NCBI GenBank assembly: GCA_035582835.1
Contig: JAYKAV010002109.1
Span: 2,922,515-2,986,514, forward strand
Reading direction: 5' to 3'
DNA: 64,000 nt
Source of the DNA: Phoebastria nigripes
Lineage: Eukaryota > Chordata > Aves > Procellariiformes > Diomedeidae
Positions 36,530-50,187 of this stretch are shown piece after piece (position 1 is the stretch's first letter; every line of letters starts with the position of its first letter). The notes under the pieces were generated by a model that made no database searches, was not told the DNA's origin, and saw only the letters and a list, made by a program, of their open reading frames with translations. Both the position numbers and the translations under genes were made by a program.

Positions 36530-37000
36530 CTGAGATTGCAACTTTGAACTTCATTAAAATTTGAGTGATTTGCATGCTTTCCCTGTTTCATAGCATGTGA
36601 CAATTTTTTAAAGTTGTTGCGAATCTGAGTGAAACTTCAGCAAAACAGATTATAAGCATATTGTCATGGCAGGAGACACTAATTTCTCTTTATCTGTCAA
36701 TGTATTTCAGTGCTTTTCAATAAGAAATTACAATGGGAAGGTTGCAGGACAATTAAAAATGTTGGGCTCTCATGTCATCTTTACATATGCATATCCATCA
36801 GTAGTTCTTTGGTAGCTAATATCTTTCTAACTAATCATCAATAGTCACAAGTTTAGCTCAACTAATTTTCACAGAACAATAATAAAGGTCTTACGCAGCA
36901 TATAATTTATTATCTTAACAAGGTAAGCAATCATTAGTGTATGATCTAAATATTTAACATGCATTTAGTTCTAGCAGTTTTGAATGCATGTAAGTTATTT
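36530..37000. promoter_or_regulatory. Candidate conserved non-coding patch
   Basis: Contains the reverse octamer ATTTGCAT at 36,568-36,575, several CAATTAAAAA/TAATTT-type homeodomain cores, ATCATCAATAGTC near 36,834, and AACAATAATAAAGG near 36,876. No open frame or repeat signal. The call rests on motif density only. Confidence 0.27.
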
Positions 37001-40000
37001 CCAGAATATTTGAAAATATTTGGAATAGTCATTTCAAAATGGAATGTGTGTGTGGACCTCAAGTATTTGACAGTTAGGATCTCATTGGGATATCCAGTCG
37101 GAATGGTTTCTCTATGTTAGTCTGGGTTTTTTTCTGAAGACCACATGGTGCATGTAAAGGGGAGGCAATTATGTTTTAGCTATCTAATCTATCAAATCAC
37201 AAACTGATTTTTTTCAGAATATAGGAATTACTTTAATTACTGCTTTTTGTTTAAATAAGCCTACACTGAAAGCCTGTAGCTCATGGTGCTGCTGCTTGGA
37301 GAATGGCTAGCCATTTATTTCTAGTCATAGCAATTGAAATCCAATATTTATTCATTTACCACTCAGTAATATATTTGACAGATGTGTTGAATAACTGAGT
37401 AAATTGCTGCCTTTAAACTCCTAGTCTTTTAGTCTTTTTTTTTTTTTTTTTGAATTCACAGTGTCTAGAAACACTGCTGGTAATACAGTAGTTACAATAC
37501 CGACAAATTAACATTGTTGAGATGCCTCTGATTGTTGCGATTATGGCTGCAGATTGGACTTTTTTTTTTAAATTGCTGATTCAGATTCACCTCGAGTAAG
37601 CTATTACTGTGAGTAAAGTCAGTTCAGCAAATGATGTAGACGTCGGATCCATAATGTTCCCTTTACAAAGAGCAGTTGTTTTGGGTGTTTTGAACCTGCC
37701 AGAGGTTTTAGCTGTGATTAATGCAAGTAGGAATCTCACAGCTAGTTCTCTGTACAACACTTTGAACGGATACGGTGCATCTCTTTCTTGTTTCTTTCTG
37801 AAAAATTAACTCATGCAGCCCAAATATCAAGGTGCAGTTCCTTACAAAGACTGCAGAGATAAACTCAGGGTCTTCGTATCAGACAATGAAAGGACCCTGT
37901 TGGTAATGTGAAAGATAACATGCAACCTGCAAACCCAGTCGCTCGCCCAGCGTCAAGGGGTGATGCAGTGTGGTTAATGGAGGACGTAACGGACTGAAGA
38001 AATAGAGTAACGGAGGACATTGGTTTGTATGAGGTCAGCCCTGTGATGCTAGCTGAAGAATGCAATTTTATCTTTTTATCGTGAGACAGATGTTAAAGGT
38101 ATCTGTATAAAAGGTCTCAGGACCACAGACAGTAAGATCATAATCATCATGTAAATTAAGTGCACTCTTTGGTGTCCAGCTAGATGTAAAATTATGCTAC
38201 GTATTTTGTATTTATGTTATTGATANAGCAATTGTAAGGTGGAGGAAAATAGTGTAGAAGAAAACCTTCAAAGTAACTGTGTTATATTTATGGAAATTAT
38301 TCTCACCAACTACTGGGAGATTGATTTGCAGGGCTTTTTATTGAGTGCCTTATACCATTGCATCTACATCTGCTTTCTTTTGGTCATAGATATTCTGTAG
38401 GAAATCCAATATAACTTTATAATTCTGTTTCATGTGAAGAAACTTTCACTGCTGAAATAATACTTGGTTTTCTTGAATTATTTGCCTGAACAGTGGATTT
38501 ATCCACTGTTTGTTGACCTTTTGTGTGAGACTTGAGGTGGGGTAACTACATGAAGGTAACAGGAGCTCTTGTAGAGGGAAGATGCAAAACCTGACACACA
38601 GTTGTGGCGGGTCTGGTCATTAGGCATTAGACTCTGTAAGTACAGTGGTGTTTTAGGAATATTTCATGCTGTCCTCTTGGTTGCGAAAATTTATGGTCTT
38701 TGAGAGGTGAAAGATCTCTTGTCTTGTTATTTCTGGAAGTGTTAATTCATCACTTCTAGTTCTTCAAGACTAAATGGTGAAATGGAGAAAATCTTTCCAT
38801 GTTGGCTTCCTTGCTAGTGTTTTGTAACAAGCTGAACTGTAGAATAGCAGGCATAGCTGACTGCAGATAACTGAAAGATGTAACAAATAATTGCTTTTGT
38901 AACTAGATCAGTGAATGGTGAAAAACTGATGAAAAGAGTTTTTCCAAACTTTGAGTCTTATTAGTGAACTAAGTAAGATTAAGGCCCTTCCCAACAGTGA
39001 GACCATTGTTAGCCGCTCTCAAATATTAAATTGATATCAGACAGTGAAGTCTGAAAATTTAAATACATTGTAATGAACATGCTGTAGGCCACATTTAGTG
39101 GGTTGTTTTGTAATCAGTTGATTTATCTAAAGAAGGGCTTTTAATGAAAGTGTGTTACTTGTCTGCATTTCCTATTTTGAGATAGGGAATTTGGGAATAT
39201 CAGCTTACCTTCAAAAAGATGTTAATCTGAAGTAAGAGTTTTGTTTTTGGTTTTGTTTTGTTTTGTTTTTTTAATCTGGAGGTCATTTTTGCTCAAATAA
39301 TGTATTAAGAACATTAATGGCTTCTGCCAAGCATTAGTAGAGACAAACAGAACACACAAAATGGGAGCGAGGTTCCCTTTTCCTCCAGGAGTGCTGCAGG
39401 TGATCTGTTCTCACAGCGTTTTGTAGAAGCACAAGAGATGCAAATAAGTGAGTGCTGATGAAAGAGTACATTTTATTTTCTCACTTCATCTCCTGCCAGA
39501 AAAGCTTAATGGTATTTTAGAGCTGATATTACACCTCAGAAAAGGGGTAATGCATCTTTAAAAGCTAAACTACATCTTCTTTACTTTTATCAAATTCTCT
39601 ATAAATCTTTCATGACAGTTTATTTAACAAAGTGTCATTGAAACTGTATAGATGATTGATGTGACCCATGTAAGATCAACATGAAATGTTTGTAAATGTC
39701 AGCAAAATGTGACCATCTAGAAGCAAGTAAGGATGGTGTTGCTGTGAAAGTGAAAAACAAACAGAAAATGTTTATCTTATTCTTTACTTTCTGGGATGAA
39801 ATTACAAATTCATAGTAGTAGTGTTATATGATTTTTCTTGGACATCATGCCATGAAGTGGGGAGGAGGACCAAAATTTGTCTTGACATACTGTGCTTTTA
39901 CTATTGTTTTTTTTTACAGTGGATAGTAGTTTCTCACCTATTAAAAAAAAAAAAAGATTCCAATTTCACTTCTCAGAAGAATAATACTAATTTGGATAAA

Positions 40001-40238
40001 AAAGGAATAGAAAATTGACCAGAGTGTGAACAAACTAGCTTTATTCAAGCAGCTCCTGTCATCAGAAGAGCTGGAAACAAGTTGAGTTTCCCTTGATGTA
40101 CTACTTCTTTGAAGAATGCTAATCATGCGAAAACAAATCTAATGGTACACGTGCATTGTCACCGAAAGTTTCTTTGAGATGTTAACCTGTTAACTCTATA
40201 TGCCAATGCCATGCTTCTGATTTTTGTACAGTTAATGT

Positions 40239-40260
40239 AAAAAAAAAAAAAAAAAAAAAA
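40239..40260. repeat. Poly-A run
   Basis: Twenty-two A. There is no AATAAA within the preceding 40 bases, so it is not a clear retroposed transcript tail. Confidence 0.9.
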
Positions 40261-40389
40261 GAAAGATTCTACTGGAATCCTTCTGAGAAACTAATTTTTG
40301 GGGTCACCTTTTCAGTCTCCTTCATTCCTGACTTATCTTTTGCCAGGATCCATGGGATCAAGGAAACCAGTGACTTTTGGCGTTCTTTA

Positions 40390-41560
40390 GAACCCTCTGA
40401 ATGCCCTGGGGCCTTGCACGGTGAGGCTCACCAGCAAGGTGAGGCTTGTGAGGCTCACCAGCCTTTATTGGCTCCTCTCTCATTCTGCACAAAATGGCAA
40501 CATATAGCAGCATATGCAGTAGCATCATATGCCCTGCAGTTTATAGTTCTTTGTGGTTTTGGTAGGTATTTAGACACAGATAATATTCTGGGTCCTTAAG
40601 AAGTTTGCAACAAGAAATTTATTGCTTGTTATTTCACCCCTGAGAAGAAATATGAAGAGATGTTGCAGAATGTCATTTGGTCAGAGGTATAAATTTCTGT
40701 GTGAGCTGGTGAGCTTTAGTTCTTGAACTGTTTTACCTCATTTGGCATAGCAGGTGCCAAGGTACCACTGGGCCATTTACAGGTCCTGTGTGGAGGCAGT
40801 GGAATACCTGCAGCCGTGCCCCAGCCACTTCTGGCTGTACAGCATGTGCAGTGCACTGCTGGACACGTCGTCTTACCCTGAAACTCTACGCACTGAGCTT
40901 CTCTGGAGCCGTGCCGTCACTTCTCTTCAATGTTGATGCCTATAAAACAGTCTTGGAGCTCTGCCATCAGATTTGCAGCAGATGTCCAGTTCTATATGTT
41001 CTTTACGGCAGGTATGATCAGCCACCAGAATTTGAAGGAAAAACTATGTTTCACTAATTAATTATAAGCCTGCGTGTGTGTACATGTACGTGCAGTTCCC
41101 AGCTTGCTTCTCAGCCCAGTTTAGTGCAAACCACCTAAGATCTTAGGACCCAGACAGTGTCTCCCTCTTCATTCATAACCAACCAAAACAGCTGTAATCC
41201 TCATGAGCAATGCTGCTCAACTTGCTCCAAAGGAAGTTCATGAGAGCTGGAGATAAAAACATTTTTGGTGAACAGCCAAGGAGAGTCTGAGCCCAAGCCT
41301 GATGGTTTCTTAGTATTGCAAAACTTGCTTGTTTGCCAAGACCTTCCCACAGTAACCAAAGACAAGGTACAACAGCTCACAAAGATATTGTTAAATAAAG
41401 AACGGGGGGTGGGGGGGGAGAAGAACCTGAAGGTGAAAATAAAATCTGTTCTGGTATCCACTTGGACAAAAGCCTTTGCAAATTACTATGATGAAGTGAT
41501 AAGATACTATGGTGACAAAAATCTCGTAAATCAGACATGTTTGTAATGCTTTTAAATTAA
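40390..41560 (+). pseudogene. Stop-poor block, possibly an old pseudogene
   Basis: Successive plus-strand open stretches (about 40,414-40,599, 40,616-40,690, 40,754-40,936, 40,788-41,057 and 41,265-41,546) give protein-like text such as CNKKFIACYFTPEKKYEEML and DAYKTVLELCHQICSRCP. The last stretch has DLPTVTKDKVQQLTKILLNK. This weakly resembles the start of the eIF3B RNA-recognition motif (NVPQVGPDRLEKLKNVIHK), and a PE.E.K....I.L segment follows in another frame at the expected distance. That resemblance was found by eye against one remembered protein and may be chance. A 22-base A-run ends at 40,260 and a G-run lies at 41,404-41,419. A short GTGAGGCTCACCAG duplication sits at 40,421-40,462. 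No known gene is confidently identified. Confidence 0.2.
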
Positions 41561-42744
41561 ACTAAGATGACATCAAAGGAAGATGATTGAAAAATTTAAT
41601 ATCTAAAATGGGAGACACAAAATGAAACTGAAGGAGAGAACAAAAATCAAATACTGTATGCTAATGCATTTTCAGATACTACAGGATGAACTAAGCGTAG
41701 CACAGAAGCTATAGTCAAATTAGCCAGTATTCCCTGTGATCTGATTCAGCCATTCCTGGCCTTTTCTTTTTTTTTTCATTCCCTATGAGACATTTTATGT
41801 TTTCAGAGCAACTATGTAGTTACATATCTCACATATTGTATGACGTATGTATTTAAAATTAATATACTGGAGATACAGTATTAGCTATTTACAGTGTACT
41901 GCAGCAGTGCCTCATGACCTGTCATTGTATGGTAGACGGAGAATCTTTTGCGTTTCTAAGGTAATAACAAGACTCTGCTATTATGAAACGTAACGCTAGC
42001 ATCAGAAGCTCAAGTGTCAAGTACCTTATTGAGGTAACAGGAAGCGCTCAGGTTATACTGATATGTCTACTGACCACAGTGCCCTGTTTTGAAAAGTATT
42101 ACTTCAGATGCACTTAAATGATTTTTGAAAGATACTTGAGTGCTTTTGGAAGAAGCATTGAAAAGTTCTGGACCATAATTTTGTTCTGTGTGAAGGTGTG
42201 TGCGTGTGTCTGTATAAACTTTCATTTAAATGGAAGATTGCTTAAGTTCAAATAAGCGTGTTTGTGACAGATAAATAGTGAACTGTAAGAAAAGCAGGGT
42301 ATCTTAGTTACTTGTAAACTGTCTTCATTTCAAACTAACCTACATCTGTAAGTTAATTTATTTTTTAATCATAATTAAATGATAATCTAGCATATGGTTA
42401 TCATAAAAAATACAGTAAGTAGCTGGAAGTTAAAAAGTGGAGAGTTTGTGAGTTCATGCGAGTATTATTAACTTGTCACTGGTAATAAAAAAGGCATTAA
42501 AAAAGCAATAATCAAAGTAGAAAGGATTATATAACAAATAATTTATAGGTAAATATAGATTGCATATTTTTTAGTAAGTTTGAACAGGCAATCAAAGGAG
42601 CCTTGGTGTTGCACAGTTGGTTATAATTATTCAGCTTCCCCCACTTTTCTGCCTTTCCTCCCAATCCCAGTCTGCCAGATGAACGCCTCTCTGTGTGCCA
42701 GTTGGATCCCTGCATCTCACTTCCACAATGAGAGTATGGTTGTT

Positions 42745-42800
42745 TCTTATAACCATGGTAATGAATATGCAAATATGATTAAATTAATTGGCAGTTACAG
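42745..42800. promoter_or_regulatory. Octamer/homeodomain site cluster
   Basis: A quasi-palindrome TAACCATGGTAA (about 42,750-42,761) is followed by the octamer ATGCAAAT (42,767-42,774) and ATTAAATTAATTGG (from 42,779). This is a compact arrangement of POU and homeodomain sites, with a weak X-box resemblance in the first part. Confidence 0.3.
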
Positions 42801-45799
42801 TTTTCTGTCCTCTCACAGCACAGAGAATTCTGAGCTGTTAATAGAAAAGCAAAGAAACTGAGGCCCACAGGCGAACAATATAAAATAATACTTTTTTTTT
42901 TTTCNATTTGTTCCTTGGTACTACATTTCCTGAGTGTGAGTGTTGCAGGTGCTCATAATGTTTTTCTGTGAAACTCCAAGAATCTCTCTTACAAATTCAC
43001 TTTTGACACAAGTTCAAATTAAAAAAAAAACAAACAACCAACCCCTACATGTATTCCAATAGCAGGAGCTTTGCTAGTCTGCAGAAAGAGAAAATGAAAA
43101 GAATGTTCTGCTTTCAAGTGTCTTCAGTATATGGGTAGTTCTGCTTGCTTCTGTGGCTCCTTGTACCTTAAAGTATTGGTATAGAGATTTAAGGAAGATT
43201 TTGCTACCTGCTTTTATATACAGATATGTACACACACACACGTGATAGTGGTATGTGCCTCAAGCTTTTTCATTTTTCCGTTAATAACCCTGCTTTTGAC
43301 TGCAGGCTTAATTTAGTCCTGATTATGATAGCCATTACCAGGAAAGCTCTGATGTTTTTACTGCAGCGCACAGTCACAGTGCGTGTCAGACTAACGTAGG
43401 TCAGAAAGTTGCATAATTAGAAAGGAGTAAAAGGCTCTCACGATTGTACAGCATCCATGTATTTGAGTGCATTGAAAAATTCATATTTGTATTTAGACAT
43501 GGCCTTTTNTAAGCATTTGCTGCCCTGCTTGCCTCCAATGTATAGTATATGCATTTCATTCTTTGAGTAATTTGGGAAAAAGATAAAGCGTACTATGTAC
43601 TGCTGAAGCAGTATTATTTTTTGGTGTTTGACCATATATATTTCTACTACTTATAATGCAGATAAATGGTGGGAATTCTTTTTTAGTGTGGATGTGTGCC
43701 CAATCTTGAAAGCTTAACCTTTCTTTAAGGGAAAAGGAGAATTTGATCTCTAAAATCCCACCTGAGCAGTGGCTTCCTATTGCACTTAGTTTCTGTTAAT
43801 TATATAGAGCTGGTAGTCAGTAATCTTTGAGGATAATAAAGATTAATTTCTTTAGTTTTCTCAGCTAAAGGAATAAGTGAAATGAATGGATAGTTGTGAA
43901 AGAGTGATGCCTAGTTCTACTGTGTCTTCTGATTACTTTGTACATTATATCCTTTGCATANATTAAACATGTAGAAATTGTTCTAAAAATGACTGTATAG
44001 TGTTTTTCCTCAGCAGAAAGGAATACTGATGGCTTGAACTGGCAGCCAGCCAGTTCAGAATCTCAGTGGAAATCTATAGCTGGCTTAGACTTTAGTCTTT
44101 AATTGAAAAATGAAAATTAAAATGTAAAATGTAATTTGTTTGAATGTAGAGAAAATTGAAATACCTNCAAATGTACTTTCTTCTCACGGTTATACAAGTA
44201 AAATGACACGTTTCTACAAATTAGTATTGTTGACATAAAAGGCACACATAATTTAGTGACAAGTAGTTTGGACATCTCAGTTTGGAGACTTGCTTTGAAG
44301 GGTACCCATGAGGATTGACCATTAGTTGCATTTTTTTTTTCCCTGAGAGAAATATTGAAGGTGAAAACCAGCAAAGCTTTTCATGACAGAAGCTCCAGGA
44401 TGATGTACTTCAGGAACCAGAGGAGCCGTCTTCTGATTTGAAGTTATGGCTTGAACCATCTGTCTGTTTGAACTATCAGAAGGAAATTGTGGTTTAACAT
44501 TATTTAAATTTTAAAAACTTCAGTATAATGTTTATCTAGTAAAAATCCAAGGTGCATTAACGTATGGAAAGCTATTAATTTAGAACAGTTTTCCTTTTCT
44601 GTTTTGAAGCCAGATGTTTGTAGGTGTCACCTTCCAATCTAATGAGTGCTTAAATGACTTTCTCTCCCCTCTTTTAACACTGCATAACTTCAGGTGAAGA
44701 AAAATCAATTCCCAGAGGCCTGTGACACGTGGACACATTTGATGAATGAGAAATAGTCAGTGCCATTTGTTCATAATACAGCTTCTTGCAAGAATTTAAG
44801 ACAAACAGGTATCGTTAAGCTAATCAGGGTGATACTGACTTTTTGTGACTCATCAGATTAAACTGGCTGCTCTTTAGTGACTAGGTAGGGCAGCCCAAAG
44901 CACGGGTGTTACGTTCACCAGAGTTAGCGAACAAAGAGTGAATTTCCCATAAATCCATTATTTTTGGTTAGGAAAAAGGGAAGACGTGAACATTTTTGGA
45001 GAAATGGAAAACCCAGGATGAATCTGTTCAGTAGTGACAAAGTCAGTGCTGCTGGCAAGCACGTGTGGGACGGGGCACTCGGGAGTGAGGTGGGTCAGAG
45101 CTGAAGATGTTCAGCGGGCAGAAGGACGGAGCTCCCAGCGTGTTTTCTGAGCTCAGGGTTGATTTCAAGCGCTGCTGCCTGCCGAGGCAAACGGCGGGAT
45201 GCTGGGCAGTGACCTTTCTCCCCAGTTTTCATCTCTAACATCATTTGAGAACCACAATTTTTTAGGTTCTTTCCTGTTAAAACTATATCCATGATTCACA
45301 AAGTTTTGTTACTTTGTGTGAGAGGAATGGAGCTGTCTGCCAGCTTCCCATGCGCACACACGCACAAAAGCCAGTGGATGCCAGCTTTATAAACTATGTC
45401 AAACTTTAATTAAAATAAACTAATTATTTAGTAGCTACTGTGGGACAGATGTTCTTGAGTTTTTTTTGCAATGAACTGTACAACAGCAAGATAGGGAGTC
45501 TTTCAGACTGTCAGTATTATTAATTCAATTAATGCATAAAGTCATGTAGCTTTTAATGCTGTTTTTGCCTCCAGTGTATTTGTAGCCTTTGTATATTGAT
45601 CATCTTACAGATTCATTTCAGAATATGTTTTATCTTCTTACGTGCAGTATATATAATCCCATTTTAATAGTTATACAAATAAATAATACCAGTTTGTTAG
45701 AAAAATAACTTTTCCATTCCAGATTCTTTAGTTTTTCTGCTAAGTGCAGCTATTACATAAGCCATAGAGCTGTGTATGAATATCACATGTAAAATGAAG

Positions 45800-46010
45800 C
45801 TTTCCGGAGGGGTAGGGGAGGATGTCATTGCACGCAGTGAGAGTGACTGTGTTGTGACAAGTCATCACACAACAAGCATGGATAAATGCCCCGCCCAGAG
45901 TGAAACGCCATTATTATATATTCTGTTTATAAAACACCGTTAAAGAAAAAGTGTCAGTCAATCAAAAGAGTAGTGACATAACTGCTGAATGGGTTGGTGA
46001 GGACGCACAG
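45800..46010. promoter_or_regulatory. Candidate regulatory patch with inverted TGAC/GTCA motif
   Basis: Within an otherwise AT-rich area this stretch has several CpGs and CCCCGCCC (SP-type, near 45,889). It also has an imperfect palindrome spanning 45,848-45,874 whose core is TGACAAGTCA, and GTCAGTCAATCAAAAG near 45,954. Function is unknown. Confidence 0.27.
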
Positions 46011-48689
46011 TGTGGGGTGCTGAATGCATCCGAGCAGGCGATGGGAGGCAGTCACGTGGTGAAGGGGCTCCAAACTTCCTGTGTGTCACAAGTGGGAGAT
46101 TTCATGTTTTTGTGCTTATTTAAACTGGTTACTTGAAAAACATTTGTTGTACTATGTACAGCATCTCATATGCTTTTTTTTCCCAGACTATTATACTAGT
46201 ACTACAGAAACGTGTAGATTTTTTTTTTTTCTGAGATGTCACCTTTATAATCTTGAAGTGATGACTGATGTTGAAACAATTACTTTTCCTTCCCTTCCCA
46301 CCCAACAGTTTCTTTAAAATGCAAGTTAAAAGAGAGTTAACAAAAGATAGAAAGTTAAATCAAGGCTGTTGAAAAGTGTGAACTTGAAAATCTCCTTCCC
46401 AATCAGTTGTGTCAGGGTTGCTTTCTTGTGATTTTAACAATCCCACTGATTCTTCAGTTGTCAAAAGATTTCCTGGAGAGGCAGGAACTGACTTCTACTA
46501 TGAAAAATAAGCACATTAAACCTCCCAAAATAATAAAAACAAAGCATCGGAGTCTATGAAAAAGGACATAACTGCATTTTCTTTTTCTTTTCTGTGTCTG
46601 CTTTGAAACAGACGAATAGCTCAATATGTAGGGCATATAAAATTTTGAAGAGGGATATCTTTGCATTGTAAAAGTGAATTTAATGCTTGTGAAGAATGCT
46701 GGAAGCATGCTGAAGTGTTCTGTTATTAAAGGAAAGTTAATAAATGGACAGCATTGAGCTTCATGTTTGCCTCAGTATGTCTTAACTCTTCAGCAGAGGG
46801 GTTTCAGAGATGTGATATAACTAAGTCACTTCTCATCAGTCAGAGAGTCATTGAGAAGTTGGTGCTAACATCAACTGTGGTATTTATCCTTTGTTCCATT
46901 AACTCATTCTATGCAAACTATCAAAAAATTATAAGATACTCACAAATTATTGTTATGCATTTATATTTTATGCAGTTGCTTTAATAGCAGCTAATAGCCA
47001 GATGGAAACAAACTCATTAAAGTAATTTTATAAAACATTTGGTGGAAGAACATAAANAATAGGCTAGTTTTAATAACATAATAAGAAGAATACAATAAAT
47101 GGAGCAAAAACCCAATGACTGTGAGAGATGAACAGTAGCTTGGTAACAAGACAGGGTAACAAGTGGTTATTGCATTAGCCTTTCACCCTTTGAGATTTGA
47201 ATTTAAGACCTGGTTGAGGCTGCAGTTAATGAAGTCGAGTGGTTTCACGCATTTTACTTGGTGCAATTATCAGTGTTGGCTCTAAGAGGTCTCAGGCTGA
47301 GCTAGCAGATGTGTTACAGGTCAGTGCTCAGTTGCCAGAGCTGTGTGAGGACCTTACAAAATGCCTTCATCTGTTGGTAGTTTTGTCCCTTGGTATGTTT
47401 GTAATTGGTATGTTAATTCAAACAAAAAAATAAAAATACGTTTCTAGGAAAAAACAACAGCTAAAGGAGGGGCATTACATTTTGCTGTTGCTCTTACCTG
47501 AAGCCACTGCCGTGGATGTTGGATGTACAGGAAATCATTACCACGTGACTGACAGGGAAGCTTGTTGCAGAGACTCTATGATCTACAAATAGCACAGTAA
47601 TATGAAACTGTGAGTGATCAAAATAAATGTGGAATGGAGGTTTAATTGAGACTTTACCCACCATTATGAGAAACCATTTAAAAATTAATCTAATTAAAAA
47701 TACATATATTTAGCCAATTGTTTTGATTAAAAAGTTCTGTAGGAAAGGAAGAAACTTGTTTCACAGATTAGTTTTCAAGTCATAAGCTACCTTGTGTTCC
47801 CAGTGTTAGATGCTTAATGGTCATGGATTAAGCCTAAAAAAAAGAGTATAAAACTGATTTAGAAGCAGGATATATAAGTTTGTATTGGGTTTGATTTTTT
47901 TTTTTCTTGTAGTTTCTGAGCCTTTCATTTGCACNTAGGTCATGTTCTCATGGTTTCTCGGAGGAATTCTTCATTAAAGCTATGGCCATCCTGTCACTGT
48001 ATGACTGCAGGTGTATGAATAAGGAAAACGATACTGGGTTGTGATGTACAGACACCCATGAGAAAATAGCTGTAGGGATGAGGGAACGTGGTTCAAATAG
48101 GCCAGGAAATGTCAGATNCGTGTTTGGGCATTTAGGCATGCCTGCTCTGCTCCGGTGCTGGTACTGGTTCATACAAACAGTGGTATTAGAGTATAAAGCA
48201 ATTATGAATGCATTCTTATTTAGCTGGAAATGGTAATGATGCTTTTAAAACAAAATGTTCCACACACATGTATGAGCCAGGCTTACCTAGGAGTATTTTT
48301 AAAAGCTATAGAAAATTACTGGGAAAATTTCCGAGGTCTGAATGTGTTACTATCTGAGAAGATCCAGGAGAGGGGCTCGGCTTCCTCCAGCAGAATCGGG
48401 TGACTTTAGTGGGTGTTCTGTGAAGCNTCCTTGTGTGATACGAAGAACATTGACTCTCTGATCTGGTTGCTTGAAGACTCCCCAAAACGTTCATCTTTAG
48501 CTGACAGATTGAGCTGAAAAGAATCCATCATGTTCAAGTCAGGTATCTGTAAGCGTGCTCGGGGCGGTGTGTGACGGCAGAAGAAGATCAGCCATATGGA
48601 AGTGGCTTTCTCCAAGGTACCAGCGGGTGCAGTCGGTGTGTCTCAGTGCGCCTGTTGGCACTGTTGGCAGCCCTGCTCCCTGAGAAAGG

Positions 48690-48850
48690 CATTGCTTTCA
48701 AACATGAGTAATTGATGAATTGTATGTAATATGCAAATGTGAATGCATAAATCTCCTGAATGACAGCTTAATTTATGTGAGCCTTTAAGAATGTGGGATT
48801 AGATTTTAATTAAATATCTTCAAAGGCACCCTGACTTACTCAGTTTTTTG
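48690..48850. promoter_or_regulatory. Octamer-containing candidate enhancer
   Basis: The octamer ATGCAAAT at 48,731-48,738 is followed by GAATGCATAAATC, TGACAGCTTAATTTATG, TTTTAATTAAATATC and CTTCAAAGG (TCF/LEF-like). This is a POU, homeodomain and TCF grammar without coding potential. Conservation is unmeasured. Confidence 0.32.
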
Positions 48851-50158
48851 GCTGCTGTCTTTATGAGAGTTTAGGAGGGGACAAAATCCTAATTTTAAAC
48901 ATATTATTTACTGTTTTTCTAATGAATTGTCATTGAACAAAAGCTATATATATATTGGAGCATATATTTTAGGGACTGTGTTAGATAAATCTAATTATTA
49001 TCATAATCAAATCAAAGAGCCATGAAACTTGTTTGAATTGAAATAATTAGTTCAACTGGTTCACTTGTTCCTTTATGTTTAAAATGAGTAAGTGTCCAAG
49101 TTAAAGCCAGTATAAATGTTTAATTTAATATTTCACATTCCAGAAGTACCTTAAACTGCTAAAAACAAGTATTTGTATTTTAATGGTTACTGTTGCTTTA
49201 ATTGTTACCCCAAATGTGATGAATTGATTGTTTCTGTTAGAGCGAAATCCCAGCATGGCTGCCTCAGCCAGTTTATAGCAGCTGCAGGAGATTATCTACT
49301 TATGTAGAGCACTATGAGGTACTAGAGTATAAATAGTGGGCACCTAATTTCCTTGATCCTAGAAGGAGCAGATTATCCTGCCCTGGACCCAGCAAATGAC
49401 TTCAGCAGTTGCTGAAGTTGAAGCAAGCAGGAGCAGTTCAAATGAGGTCAGCAGAACCAGGGGTAGTATTAGTTAAGTACATCTTTTGGTGTTTTGCTGG
49501 ACCAAGATTATCAGTCTTGAAGAAGCAAAAACAATATGATGGGAAGAGGATGTAAGAAGGCAACAAGAGATTTTTGCGTGGAGTTTAAATATGTGTAAAA
49601 GTCGTAGTTAGACCTGAGTAGTGCCATAGTCTTAAAATTCTTTTTAAAAAGAGGCAGTTAAGCTAAGCAAAATAACAACTCCCTCTAGCTTGATCAACCG
49701 TCTAAAATGGTACAGGAAAAAAAAAATGGTATGTTACCCCTTCATAAAGACCTTTCATTTTAAACAAGGAAAGCCATGGTAAATAACAAATGTCAGCATG
49801 AATCTGTAGAATCGTGTCCTGAAACACTGCTCAAAACAGATGAAAATTTAGGTACTTATGATTAAAACTGTTTAGCAAAACATCAAAAATGTTTTTGTTT
49901 TTCATCGTACCCTGATACATTTCGGAATTAAACGTGTTCGTTAAAAATGCTATTAACCACATTGTGCTAGTAAGGCCGGATAGCATTGTAGAGGGCAGGG
50001 TATGACAGGAAGGTTCCTGCTCTGTGCCATGGATGGTCAGTAGTTTTTCGCATGCAGGACATGAAATTATGGCTGACCACAGCAGAGAAATTTCTTGAGC
50101 TCCATGACACTTTTCAAATTCAAACAAAACTTGACTATGTCTTATCTAGAAACACACA

Positions 50159-50187
50159 AAAAAAGAAAAAAAAAAAAAAAGAAAAAG
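50159..50187. repeat. A-rich tract
   Basis: A-runs interrupted by single G. Simple sequence. Confidence 0.85.

Larger units (their letters stand above)
33812..40389. other. Non-coding, mostly featureless
   Basis: AT-rich. T16 at 37,436-37,451. A short open frame at 37,609-37,809 begins at a non-ATG codon and has no recognised domain. Candidate patch at 36.5-37.0 kb listed separately. Confidence 0.55.

Noticed and set aside
48406..48615. Minus-strand frame containing MMDSFQLNLSAKDERFGESS
   Set aside because: Protein-like at first glance, but starts at TTG, has no clear splice sites or domain and contains an N; too weak to report as an exon.
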